Below are positions 21,365 to 34,000 of a stretch of 64,000 bases of DNA, piece by piece (the first letter of the stretch is position 1; every line of letters begins with the position of its first letter). The DNA is from Amphiduros pacificus (Eukaryota; Annelida; Polychaeta; Phyllodocida; Hesionidae), in contig OX439003.1 in the NCBI GenBank assembly GCA_949316495.1, positions 54,933,879 through 54,997,878 of the forward strand, written 5' to 3'. The notes under the pieces are model-generated. The model was given only the letters and a program-made list of their open reading frames with translations. It did no database searches and was not told the DNA's origin. The position numbers and the translations under genes are program-made.

Positions 21365-21640
21365 TTTAGTATTGATAAAATAGAGGAAACATGACTACAT
21401 TACATAAAATAAAGCAAGTCCTTTGTATGGCATAGATGGAGCATGACTTTGTTTTGATGACACACATGAACCATGATTACAGCATTGATGGATAGATGAA
21501 GCATGGTTGCCTTATTATTTACATAGAGGAAGCACAACTTTAGTATTGAGTAGATGGATGAAGCGTGACTGCATTATTAATGATGACAAACAGACATGAC
21601 TACAGGATTGATGAAACAGAGGTAGGATGACTACAGCATT
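21365..21640. repeat. Degenerate minisatellite, right part
   Basis: Continuation of the array at 17,860-18,373 (GATGAAGCATG and ATTGATGAC units) on the far side of the LINE; merges into the start of the 979-bp tandem repeats. Confidence 0.7.
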
Positions 21641-21649
21641 AAGATAAGG

Positions 21650-24100
21650 CATGATTTTTTATTGATGACATTATAGATGAAGCATAACTTTTGTTTTATA
21701 AAATAGATGAAGAATGACCTATATATGATAATATAGATGTGGCATGACTGCAGTATTGAGGAGACCAGAAAACTGATTTATTTTTTTTTCTTTGCATAAA
21801 CAAGTTTATTTGTATAAAGTATACATATATCATACATATAGTCTGTAGAATGTGACAACCCCCCCATCCGCATACATAAAATACCCTACAATTGCTCATA
21901 TATGAGCATATATTTATCAAATTTAATCAAGTGTGTTGCAATTTATACTTTAAGTCTATCAAGAACACATGAAAGTCTATTAAATTGTTATTAAGGGTAT
22001 CTATGGGTGTTGGCAGTGAGTGCGCTCTGGTAGCAGATTTTCTGAGGGAACTACTTTTTACGACAAAATGGAACGTTTTCAAAAAAGTACAGGAAAAATG
22101 CTCAACTGTCAAAAAGAGTTCATTTTTCATTAAAACTTTCGAGTCATGAAATGAAATTTTATGGTATTCATTTTTGTAATAAAATTATTGATTTATCATT
22201 TGAAAATCACAATGGAATTTCTTTGATTATATTGAAAGCTTCATATCTTTTCACTCATAAAAAGTGGCGTAGTAATATGTCACTGCTCCAAAATTTATTT
22301 TGTCATATCAAAATGTTAAAGGTAAAAAGTTCTACAGATTGTGGGACCATAATAAGGTTTATTTCCAGACAACTTTGTAAAAGTGATCTTAACAATATTT
22401 ACTGTGATTTACTACTTTTCTTCCCAATGAAATGAAATAAACTTAGCTAAAAACAAGCCTATTCCTGTTGTGTAATTTGCAGAACTTATTTGCTTGTCTT
22501 CTTCATTTCTCATCAAAACTATCATCAAGGTAAATTAGGACAAAATACTATAATTTTGAAAGAAATATACTTGTAATCATACCTTATAGTTCAAATATTG
22601 TAGTGTTCAAATATTGTTTCATGTCATGAATGCTTTTTTATTGATGACATTATAGATGAAGCATAACTTTTGTTTTATAAAATAGATGAAGAATGACCTA
22701 TATATGATAATATAGATGTGGCATGACTGCAGTATTGAGGAGACCAGAAAACTGATGTATTTTTTTTCTTTGCATAAACAAGTTTATTTGTATAAAGTAT
22801 ACATATATCATACATATAGTCTGTAGAATGTGACAACCCCCCCATCCGCATACATAAAATACCCTACAATTGCTCATATATGAGCATATATTTATCAAAT
22901 TTAATCAAGTGTGTTGCAATTTATACTTTAAGTCTATCAAGAACACATGAAAGTCCAATAATTTGTTATTAAGGGTATCTATGGGTGTTGGCAGTGAGTG
23001 CGCTCTGGTAGCAGATTTTCTGAGGGAACTACTTTTTACGACAAAATGGAACGTTTTCAAAAAAGTACAGGAAAAATGCTCAACTGTCAAAAAGAGTTCA
23101 TTTTTCATTAAAACTTTCGAGTCATGAAATGAAATTTTATGGTATTCATTTTTGTAATAAAATTATTGATTTATCATTTGAAAATCACAATGGAATTTCT
23201 TTGATTATATTGAAAGCTTCATATCTTTTCACTCATAAAAAGTGGCGTAGTAATATGTCACTGCTCCAAAATTTATTTTGTCATATCAAAATGTTAAAGG
23301 TAAAAAGTTCTGCAGATTGTGGGACCATAATAAGGTTTATTTCCAGACAACTTTGTAAAAGTGATCTTAACAATATTTACTGTGATTTACTACTTTTCTT
23401 CCCAATGAAATGAAATAAACTTAGCTAAAAACAAGCCTATTCCTGTTGTGTAATTTGCAGAACTTATTTGCTTGTCTTCTTCATTTCTCATCAAAACTAT
23501 CATCAAGGTAAATTAGGACAAAATACTATAATTTTGAAAGAAATATACTTGTAATCATACCTTATAGTTCAAATATTGTAGTGTTCAAATATTGTTTCAT
23601 GTCATGAATGCTTTTTTATTGATGACATTATAGATGAAGCATAACTTTTGTTTTATAAAATAGATGAAGAATGACCTATATATGATAATATAGATGTGGC
23701 ATGACTGCAGTATTGAGGAGACCAGAAAACTGATGTATTTTTTTTTTCTTTGCATAAACAAGTTTATTTGTATAAAGTATACATATATCATACATATAGT
23801 CTGTAGAATGTGACAACCCCCCCATCCGCATACATAAAATACCCTACAATTGCTCATATATGAGCATATATTTATCAAATTTAATCAAGTGTGTTGCAAT
23901 TTATACTTTTTTGCTGAATGCTTTTTTATTGATGACATTATAGATGAAGCATAACTTTTGTTTTATGAAATAGATGAAGAATGACCTATATATGATAATA
24001 TAGATGTGGCATGACTGCAGTATTGAGGAGACCAGAAAACTGATGTATTTTTTTTTTCTTTGCATAAACAAGTTTATTTGTATAAAGTATACATGAATGC
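21650..24100. repeat. Large tandem repeat, period about 979 bp (2 full and 2 partial units)
   Basis: Units begin at the phrase TTTTTATTGATGACATTATA near 21,658, 22,636, 23,615 and 23,926. Units 1 and 2 are nearly identical over about 979 bp; unit 3 is cut after about 315 bp and unit 4 after about 180 bp. Identical short ORFs (94 aa near 22,151 and 23,129) are present in both full units but show no recognised domain. Each unit starts with minisatellite-like sequence, which suggests it grew out of that array. Confidence 0.92.
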
Positions 24101-24109
24101 TTTTAATTT

Positions 24110-26865
24110 AATAGGGAATGTATTTTTACACCGTAAATGTACCAATTCCCATCAAGTACAGTATTTTGGTAATTTACACCTCTGCCACTAGGGGGCACTC
24201 ACTATCAACACTCATAAATACCCTTAAAATTCGTTGTTTGTAAACATGAAATTTTCCTATGAGTATACAATAATTCAAGACAACGAAGCACCCTCTGGTT
24301 GAAAACCAAAAAAGATACAAAAAGACTCTTCTGAGACTTGGATATCGAATTCCAGAACTCATTTACAGCTTGGCAGTATATAAAGAAGTGTCTTAAATTG
24401 TCTATATCTTCACAGAAATCACATTTAGGACTGTTAGCAATTTTCATATCATATAACTTTTTACATGTTCTTTGTATTAATTTATAGTTCTTTGTATTAA
24501 TTTATATTTTAAACTTTGTAGCTTTGTTTCTCTTATAATTTTGTAAGCTAGTTTAAATATGTTTGGCCACAGTTCTGGTGTTGCATTTTTAACTTCAGTA
24601 TAAACTCTGATCCATTTTTCCTTGCATGCTGGTTTCCTCTTTCTAAGGTGTACAAAATACCAATATAACATGTTTGTGGTTACATCTATTAATGGGAATT
24701 GTTTATCTTCAATCCAGATAGTAATACCATTATAAGTTTTGGATACTCTAGACTCATGTAATACATTTCGCCATTCAGGTGGGATGCTTTTTCTACTCTG
24801 TAGTGCACTTAGGAAATTGCACCAAACATCAAATTTATTATTCATTTCATTGTGACTGAGAAAAGAACCATCTCCATTTAATATATCATTCACCTTGTTT
24901 ATTTCATATTGGACCCATTTCCGCCATATGTATGGTTCATTCTGAATAGTTATATATCTATTTGTTCATAAAATCTAATTTCTAATTAAATCTGATGTTA
25001 TATTTTTAATACTTTTAAGAGTTGCCTTATAATTCTGGATTTCTTGATAAAATTTTGAAATAGTTTTTATGGGAGCCAAGTTATAGCTAAAGTATGACTT
25101 TAGATTTTGAGTGTCATAAAAAATTGCTGGGGCTGCCTTCCATCTTTGCTGGGATCCCTCACAGAGTCGTTGTGCCCACATTGCTTTGAGTGATTTTACT
25201 TGAGAGTTACTCTCCTTTGCATCGGGCTCAGTATAACACCCTCTCCAATAATGCGATCAGATATGTTCAAACAGACCCTTTCCATAAGCCCTGCCCGCTG
25301 AATGTAACCAGATGCATGTGCATGATTGGTCGCGTCATCGCTAGGCCTATATTGAAGAGGCCTAGTAAAGCTGGGTAGTTGAGAATCAAGATTCTGGTTT
25401 TAAAATTTAAAATATAATGGTCATCTTCATTACCAGATATAGTCACTCCCAATGAGTGAACATACCTCTCTGACCAGTCAAGGCCATATATATTTTCATC
25501 TCTATTTTTAAATGAACCAATAAACTGTGCTTTTGTTTTTTCTATGTTTACCTTTAGCCCTGAACAGCATTTAAATCTTCCAAAGACCTTCAGAATCTCC
25601 CTTATAGATTCCGTGTCATCAGCTAGTTGGCTGATTTTTATCTCTTGGTTACCAATATTTATACCTTTTACGTGTTTGTTCTCTCTTATGCTAATGGCAA
25701 GTAACTAAACAACTTAAAGAAATAGATATGGAGATATTGGACACCCCTACTGGACACCTCTCTCAGGTTTAAACCAGTCTGATATCTCTCCATTATTGAT
25801 AATGGCTGTGGAAACATTTGTATATATTGTCTTGATATATGAACAAAATTTTTCACCAAAGTTGAAAGCCTTAAGACTTTCATTTATAGCTGAGTCAAAT
25901 GCCTTCTCAAAATCGTTAGAAGAACACCAGGAAGGTCATTTTGTTCTGTGAACAATATAGTATCTTCAATCAGGTGGATATCACAACCAATAAACCTAGG
26001 TTATAGCTCTCCAATATTTTAGGAATAACCTATTTTTATCCTTTTTTGGTATTAATGTTATGATCCCTCTTTTTTATTCAATTGATAATTTTCCATTTTC
26101 TCGGACATAATTTATAAAAGTAGTTTAATATCAGTAAAAAATTCTACAAATTTGGCAGACCAACCATCAAAGCCTGGCGATTTGACATTTTTTAATGCTT
26201 TGATACTTTTCAATAGTTCAGCCTCTAAAATTTGGTTTTCACACATATCTTTATCTACATCTGATATTCTCGGTATAGCAGTCTGGTTTGTGAATGTTGT
26301 CATGCTTGTTTTAAAAGTGTCACTACTAATGTCATTTTTTTCTTTGTACAAATTTTGATAAAAATCTTTTTCTGCATTCAGAATTTTAGTTCCTCTGCAA
26401 TTTATTCATCTGTGTCATTGGAATGAACAATGTTGTATAATTCAATATATTTTTTAATCAAATTATTTTCAAATTACTTGATTGTGTATGGCACTGTATA
26501 TGTTCTAATATCTAATTTAATTAAGCAATAATATTACTTATATTTTTTTATTTCTCTCACATACCTTTCATCATGGAGAAGACTTGAATTAAATTTCCAA
26601 AACCCTTTACCCCTATTTTCTATGACATTTCCACTCTTTAGAAGGCTATAGCCTGAGTGTAGATCAGGTAAAATATCAATTATAGAGGTGACATTTAGTA
26701 AATGATCAGAGATGAAAAAATAGTCCAGTCTAGATTTTGACTTGTCATTGTACCATGAAAAAACCTACTAAATGGATTAATTGTTATCCATATATCAACC
26801 ATATCATTGGTTTCCAAAAAAGATAATATTTCTTGACGATATATAGGAATGTCATTTGTGTCCGG
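24110..26865 (-). mobile_element. LINE ORF2 remnant, L1/Tx1-type
   Basis: Minus strand, from the high end: endonuclease C-terminus near 26,860-26,700 (ETNDMVDIW, SRLDYFFISDHLL), RT start at 26,351-26,112 (LKSIKALKNVKSPGFDGW, a typical L1/Tx1 motif), further RT near 25,800-25,400, then the C-terminal region 25,181-24,477 and a Cys-rich segment 24,447-24,205 (CDFCEDIDNLRHFFIYC). Many stops and shifts; inactive. The 3' end near 24,110 abuts the tandem repeat. Confidence 0.82.
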
Positions 26866-26879
26866 CATGGGGTGGGGAT

Positions 26880-27035
26880 GGGGGTGATGGGGGGGGGGGG
26901 GGGGAATCTTCTCTTACAAAGAATTTACTACCTGCCAACCCTTATCTGTTGTTCCACACCTGGGGGGGATGGTGAAATCTTTTCTTTCAAAGATTTTACT
27001 ACCTGCCAACCTTTTTCTGTTGTTCCACACCTGCA
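26880..27035. repeat. Poly-G run and duplicated ~75-bp segment
   Basis: A G-rich run at about 26,887-26,904, then ACTACCTGCCAACCCTTATCTGTTGTTCCACACCTG repeated with small changes about 75 bp downstream (second copy ending near 27,033). It lies between the ORF2 and ORF1 remnants of the Tx1-type LINE. Confidence 0.7.
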
Positions 27036-27059
27036 TTCTGTCCTTGTAGACAGAGAACT

Positions 27060-27510
27060 TGATTATTATGATCTCAAATTTGATCTCCTAGAATAGCATT
27101 CATTCTTCAATCTGGCCTCATGTTCCTCTTTCACCCTTTGTTTACATTGATCAAGTTCTGTTCTCAATTGTAAGATTTCTGTTTTGTTTTGTTTTCTGTG
27201 GTAATAGTATTTGCTTCCTCGGCCAGCTTTATTGCATATTCTGCTGATTGTTTGATATCACTTATCTCAATCTTTATGGGTACCCCTGGACCCATGTTGA
27301 TTTCACTCTTGATTGGAGACAGCTCTGAATGTAGTCTTTTTGCTCCTTTCTCACTAATTTTACTCATTTGAACAGTTCTACAGTTCCCCAACACTTCTCT
27401 GAATATTAATGGTAATATACACACATAAAATCCAAATGTTCAGGCCTAACAGAAAATTCAAATATTGTCGAACACCAGGTAGACTAGGTTTCACCTGTCA
27501 GCCATCTTGA
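27060..27510 (-). mobile_element. LINE ORF1 remnant, L1/Tx1-type
   Basis: Minus strand from an ATG near 27,370: MSKISEKGAKRLHSEL, a coiled-coil-like stretch (AEYAIKLAEEANTITTENKT, LRTELDQCKQRVKEEHEARL), then NECYSRRSNLRS, which resembles the conserved start of the RNA-binding part of L1-type ORF1 proteins. It lies 5' of the ORF2 remnant in the right order, with the rest of ORF1 and most of the endonuclease missing between. Confidence 0.6.
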
Positions 27511-28204
27511 GTCACTTATCTGAAAACTGATGTATTAGAATATGATACAACATTGAAGCCTTTGAGGTATCAATGTGATTATGAGCAGTAATGAGGGGAG
27601 TGTGCCATGGTCAGCCCTTAATGTGTGCTGGGGCGGTGGTGTTTTACTATTGACCCTCAAGTCTTGACAACATATTCTCAACATACATGAAGTACTTTGA
27701 CCTTATAGTTTGACCACATATATATACTCTAATCATAAATGTAATATATCTCTATAAAAACATCCATTCAGTACATCTTTAACTGAATGGCAAAAGGATA
27801 TATATTTCTCAAATATTTCTCCAAAAAGTTTTAAAATGTGAGGCAGAGTGAATGGTGACAATGTTATCACACAAATGTATCAATGTCAGAAGCAACCCAT
27901 AATACAGCCCTGTGTAGGATGTTTATTGTTATACCCTATGGCTCCCGCCATGACTGATGTATATAGAGCAATTCTATAAAATCCTTGTGATCAGAGGAGC
28001 AAGACAACACTTTTGATGCACAGGGGCGAATCAGTGCAAATCTGCCCTTGTTCAAAATTCAGATATTACTTCCTTTCATTTGTTTACATTCATGATAATA
28101 ACAATTCAGTGATTGAATAATATCCATTCTGCAAATAAGAATGAATAATTAGCTATGTGCTCAGAAAGAAATTCTCAATATCATGAGGTAACATGTCTGT
28201 CTCA
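27511..28204. other. Intergenic, no gene seen
   Basis: AT-rich sequence with no recognised coding region or element. Confidence 0.3.
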
Positions 28205-28890
28205 TATTAAAATAAAACTGTTCTGTAGGCCATATATTTTGGTGATTTCATCCTCAGGAATAAAAACACAATGAAATATGAACACTTTCAACCGTGTTTT
28301 ATCAAAATTTCAAAAATAGTCATTGTATCACAGAATCAAATGATATGCCATAACTGAAAAATGGCTTCTAAAGAAATAACTCAAAATCCTCAAATTACTG
28401 TGCAACGAATATCTAATAGTAATATTGTACGTCAAAACAAAGACATTTCACTGTTCAGAGTTCAATATCTTATCCATATTTCTTATAATGTCTCGTATAG
28501 AGCTGATATTTCAGTTTGATACCTGACCAGGCATCAATTTTAACATCTCTCAGACTCAAATCACAATAAAACTGTTCTGTAGGATATATATCTAAGTGAT
28601 TACATCCTCAGAAATGTAGACACATTGAAATATGAACAATTTCAGCCATGTTTTATCAAAATTTCAAAAATCTTCATCGTATCACAGCATATGATGTGTG
28701 ACAACTGAAAAATGGTGTCTTAATGAAGAAATAATTCAAAATCCTCAAATTACTGTGCAATGAATATCTAATATTAATATTGTACAAAGATATTTCACTA
28801 TTCAGAGTTCAATATCTTATCTATATTTCTTATAATGTTTCATATAGAGCTGATATTTCAGTTTGATAGCATGACCAGGCATATCACCAA
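28205..28890. repeat. Diverged tandem duplication, period about 355 bp
   Basis: The segment starting AATAAAACTGTTCTGTAGG near 28,209 recurs near 28,564, sharing TTTTATCAAAATTTCAAAAA, ATCCTCAAATTACTGTGCAA and TTCAGAGTTCAATATCTTAT. The units differ by substitutions and small indels, so the duplication is older than the 979-bp tandem. Confidence 0.85.
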
Positions 28891-29918
28891 ATATATTCTA
28901 CTCATTTCATGATAATAGTCTGTCTGAATCACATGTCGAACAATCTTGCAATGAAATGAAAAGCTTTAAGTGAAAGCTTCAGCAATTAGCATACAAATAT
29001 ATTCATGAAGAAAAACAGGCAAAAATCAGTGATTTTCGCATGAAAATGCAAGATTTGAGGTGTGATTCCAAAAAAGAAGCCTTAATCTCAGAGGCCTAGG
29101 ATTTTGCAGATGATGTTCTCTCATCAATGGAAGCCCAGGTGTGCTTAGCTCTAGTTGAAAAAAGTCAAATTTCTGAACGCCCTACTCTACCTCATCACTG
29201 AACTGTCCGTCTCTCACCACAATGTGACTGTCTCTCTCTTACCACTCTGTGACCCTCTCCCTTATTACTGGAGTGTCCATCCCTCAAAAATGTGTAACCC
29301 TCTCCCTCATTACTGAAGAACTTAAATATCCATTGGAGCTTACATACAAAATAGTCTTCAGCCTGCATACCTGCCTCATTCAAACATCCTTCAGAGCCTG
29401 CATTCCTACTTGGAAGAACACTATACTGTAGTTTGTGAAGTGGTTTATTTTTGTGTTTATGGATAACAGTGTACACTATGGAATACCTTCACTTAGTCAA
29501 CTTAAATTACCATGAGTCATTAGAATTAGGCTTATCTTCAAAAATTCCCAGGAGGCAAATGTAAAATGTGATGGAAAAACGTCACATTTTTAGAATGTGA
29601 CGGCAAACAGTCACAAACTGAAGTCCAGGTTTATCAGCTGGAGCTAGTGCATTTTCATACTTGATTACAAGGTTGATATCACTTTAATCCCCAATGATGC
29701 CTTGATGATGGAAATGTGACGCTATACTGTCACAAATCTCATGGATATAATACAGAGAGTGACACCTGGTGTCTGTAAAACCATGGTCAAACCATGGTGA
29801 CAATATAGTGTCACAAAATGAAATCAATCATGCATGAAGTTAGTGATGGACTATTGCTGCCTCATAGTGAATTAAATATGCAAAATCATTTTGTGATGTC
29901 TACACATCACACATTTTA
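28891..29918. other. Intergenic, no gene seen
   Basis: No convincing coding region. It contains several short words of the type TGTGACGGCAAACAGTCACA around 29,560-29,820, but no clear element. Confidence 0.3.
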
Positions 29919-30023
29919 GCGAATACAAATGAGCGGACATTAATATATTAAACCCTTTGATTAATAACATTTAGAGACGTTTAAATCCCTGATTTTTAAA
30001 GAGCTCTTTCCTCTTTGTTTAAG

Positions 30024-30294
30024 GAATTGGTCTGTCTTATAATGAAGTGTATTGGATCGGCTTAAAAGCTACATAGCCGAGTTACCCCAATGTCACATAC
30101 ACATGGGAAGGCTCTGGATTGCAACCTTCGCTGACATTTTGGGCAAATGGACAGCCAGAAAAAACCATTGATAGAACCGGGGAGAGGACTGTGTCGATCT
30201 GCGCATGGATGCTGGGTATGACACACGATGGAATGATAATCAGTGCTCAGAAAAATGGTTTGCAATATGTGAACTTCAAATGGATAGCGTCTGA
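30024..30294 (+). pseudogene. Broken copy of the last exon of the C-type lectin gene
   Basis: Preceded by the same acceptor (TTTAAG) and closely similar to exon 4 at 8,675-8,949 (WIGLKAT, YTWEGSGLQPSLTFWANGQP). It has a TAG after LKAT, a net loss of 4 nt that shifts the frame after the sugar-binding motif, and QPD changed to QPE. The other three exons were not copied, so it cannot be expressed as a lectin. Confidence 0.9.
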
Positions 30295-30310
30295 AAATAA
30301 CCTGAATAGT

Positions 30311-30525
30311 TTCTTTGTTTGTGGTTTTACATCAATCTCAACATTATTTCAGTCATTTTGTGATGAGACCTATTTGTAGCAGATATAATGCTGCCTCACT
30401 GAATTGTTATGTCGCAGATCCTTTACATGACATCCCACCTGGTCACAGATTTACAAGAACAACAGGTAAACCCTTTAGGCACGGGCCTTAGCTCATGTGT
30501 GAAATTGTATAACGATTTCAATCTT
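30311..30525 (-). mobile_element. SINE family 1, truncated (duplicate of 8,966-9,212)
   Basis: Same fragment as in copy A (GCTGCCTCACTGAATTGTTA, TTACATGACATCCCACC), so it moved with the duplication and is not an independent insertion. Confidence 0.7.
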
Positions 30526-30685
30526 GGTAAGAAGAGTGCCTGAATAGTACCTGAATGATACCTGAGTATTACATTAATGGTACTTGAAGAGTGCCTGAAT
30601 AATTTCTGAAGACTGCCTGGAAAATGCACGAAAAGTGTTTAAATTTTACCTGAATACTACGAGAAAAGTGCCTGAAGTACCTAAT
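30526..30685. repeat. Short GTGCCTGAATAGTA minisatellite, copy B
   Basis: Contracted counterpart of 9,213-9,490 with the same unit words. Confidence 0.6.
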
Positions 30686-30930
30686 CCTCATTGTTAATCT
30701 GAGAGATTTTGATCATTTGTCATTGGACAAACTGTTGGCTTTCTATATAGAAACGATGACTGAGGCATCTTCATTAGATATGGTCAATCTATTGTTTGTA
30801 AGTGTAATCTTACAAAAATAGTACTCTAACAACAACAGATGTGTTTGAAACATTTTTTTTTGCCAACAAATCATACATTATATGATTTGAAATTTTGTTT
30901 TTTTCCAATTATGACAAATTATATATTTTT

Positions 30931-30936
30931 TTTATT
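30931..30936 (-). terminator. Poly(A) signal of KAP-B
   Basis: AATAAA on the minus strand about 100 nt past the KAP-B stop, matching the one in KAP-A. Confidence 0.45.
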
Positions 30937-31037
30937 CATAAAATGAAAAACCCCACCTTAATGAGAAATTTATCCATAATCTATTCCAATTTAATCAAAA
31001 GATTGGCAGTCATTAAATTGACATTAAGCATACATAA

Positions 31038-34000
31038 CTAATCCTCTTCGAATGCTTCATCCATAATTTGACCTTTCCACCACCTGCTTGGTTTAAATCC
31101 CAGAACATGGAATGCAGTTGGAACCATCTGCTTATTTTCAACTTCAAACTCAAACTGATGATTGACTCTGACACCAGGTCCTCTTACAAACATAGGTATC
31201 ATGATGTCACTGTCTGCATATCTGCCGTGTCCAAAGTCTAACCCTCCATGGTCTGTGGAGAGTGTCACAAGAACCTCATCAGCCATTCCAAGTTCATCAA
31301 TCACATCCAAAATCCAGCCAATCTGAATGATGTTTTAATTATAAAATGAATGTGTTAATATCATCTATTAAATGTATAAACAGACCTACACCCAAATCTG
31401 ATGTTTTGCAAATAAAATGATTCTCATCAAAACCTATCCACAGTGTACATCATTAACACCATTTTCATCCTACTAGTGGCTGTATTAGGTCAGATAAATG
31501 TACTTTTTTAGAGAGGATCTTTGCAAAATTACATGCAAAGAGCAAACTCAATTGTGAGCAATGGTAAAATTGAATCTTTGAACGACATACAGATAACCAT
31601 GATATATTTTCAATATTTATAATTTCTTTGTGCCCAGTTATTCCTCAAATTTGCATACAATTATCATAGACACAATTGGTTGGCTATTGTACACTTGCTC
31701 CTGCACACTAAATAAAACTGGGATTATATATTGAAAAGAATGCAATTAAATTATCACCTGTTCATCTGAATTAGCCACAGCCTGTAGGTATTCAGCAGAA
31801 CACCATGTGTAGGTATGACCTTTAATGTCTACATCTCCTAAGTACACAAACGTATAAGACTTCTCAGCAGCAAGTAGAACATTGCGAAGATATTCTGAAA
31901 TGATAAGCCAACATTAAAGCTTTCATGAAATCACAGAGGTCACAGGCAATGTTATAGAAATTTGGGATATGTTTCAATTAATCTAATTTACAAGATTAGG
32001 GATATCATGAGTTGTATCTCCATGAGACAAAAAGCCATAATTTTCGACCAGCATTTGACCATTTTCCCTACATCTGGCAATTACCTTGGGAGGGACTTTA
32101 TCTGTTGGATCAACAAACCACAAGTCCCACTGGGACTGCCAGCTAACGACTTCCTTAAACCGCCAAATCTATTCATGCAACCCGGACCTCAATGTGCATG
32201 TGCATAGAAAATAGTTGACAAAATGAATGACTTGTTTTATCTGTGGTGAATATATTTCATCAATGTTACCATCAGATTGTTTGTAATGGACAAGCACATA
32301 TATAACTTTAGAAATAAAACCTCTCTGGGAAAAAAGAAAGAAAGCAATCTGAGATGATTGACATTACTACGCATTGTTGGCATGCCCAGTGACCCAGCTA
32401 CAGCTTCCTGTATGCATGATTGAATGGGCCAGACCACATGGATTATCTTGAGGAGATGAGCTAACTTTTGTTTGAGAACACATAGAAAGATTGTCAAAAA
32501 AAGGAAATTGGTTAGTTTTTCATAATAATTCCAACAAGACCTGAACATTTTACCTGAAATTTACAATTATATTGATGCATTACAACAGTCAGATTGGATC
32601 AAATGCAAAACAAATGTTAATTGTCGGTAATTGTTATCAGATCAGCAATCTGAGAAAGGGTGCTAATTTTCTGTAGTGAAACATCCGAGCTGAGCTGTAT
32701 ATATCTTGGATGTCTGCTTCATGGAAGAAACACCTCATGGTTTAAAATACAAATATTTTTTAATAAATAAAAATATGGATAAACAGGCCTCAAATCTCTC
32801 CAGTGTCCAAATTTGATTGTTTGCAAAACTTTTAATAAGGTGTTTGCACTCGATCGCAGGTCAATTTTGATTTATGAAGGAATTATTTGGTAACAAATAA
32901 TAATTGAGCTTACCTGATGCATTACCAGCCATATACACATCTTCAATCTCATAATCCAATGGACCATACAATTCATAATCAACCATTCCGGGATATCCCC
33001 TATTAGACATATACTTGATCCAGTTCCAATCATAGAGAGAAGCTGTACGTATGTTGACATCACGACTCTTAAGTTCTTGGAACACACATGGCATGGTCAC
33101 ATCAGGACCCATCATAGGAGTTATATCTTCATCACTACCAGACCAAGGAGGAATCCATCCATTTCCAGTGATACCTGCCAATAAATGAACTCATCATTGA
33201 CAGACTAATGTATATTTACTGATTTGATGATTAGTGTTTGAACATGAATTTAATAATGACATTACTGAAGTACAGTATACATACATCTCTCGAGTCAATA
33301 AATTATTATTTATTATGAGATGTTTTAAACTTTTCAATGACAAATAAAACGTCTTTATTTCAGTAAAAATTATATTGGAACTAAAGAATTAAAATGGACA
33401 TATTTCGATATTCAATGTCATTTACTGATCTGTATAGATTTTTCTATTAATAATTTGTAATACCCCTTCACACTTCTCTGAAGTCAAATAGATTTTCAAT
33501 TCTTCTACAATGAAATTACTTGAATACATGAAAATATAAGTGTTGACTGGAACATTTTTTATCTGAAATTCAGATTTAAGAACAAGTGACAATGTTTACC
33601 TTTGACACACAAGTCTGAAACTAAAATATCGCTAGATCATGACTGATTAATTCATCCAATACAGGATGTTGTGAAGGACAAAGATTAGACAAGTCAGTAA
33701 AAAGAATCCTAAGAACCTGTGTGTTCATGGGCATTTCCACAAAGTTGAGCTGACCAGCCAGGTCCAGATACTGTTACCAAAACGGTTCTGGCTCTATCTA
33801 ATGTGTAGCTACCGAAAGCTGCCAGTCTGTCCATCATGTTTGGCACTCCACCTGGAGCATCTAGCATACATGAAGGCTTCAGGCCATCTATGCCTAACTG
33901 CACAACATGTTGAGCCAAGGGAACCTTGGGTTGTGATCCAGTTCCTGTAAAATAAATCTTACGTAAATTGCACAATTTTTGTTCATGCCAGACCTGGCAA

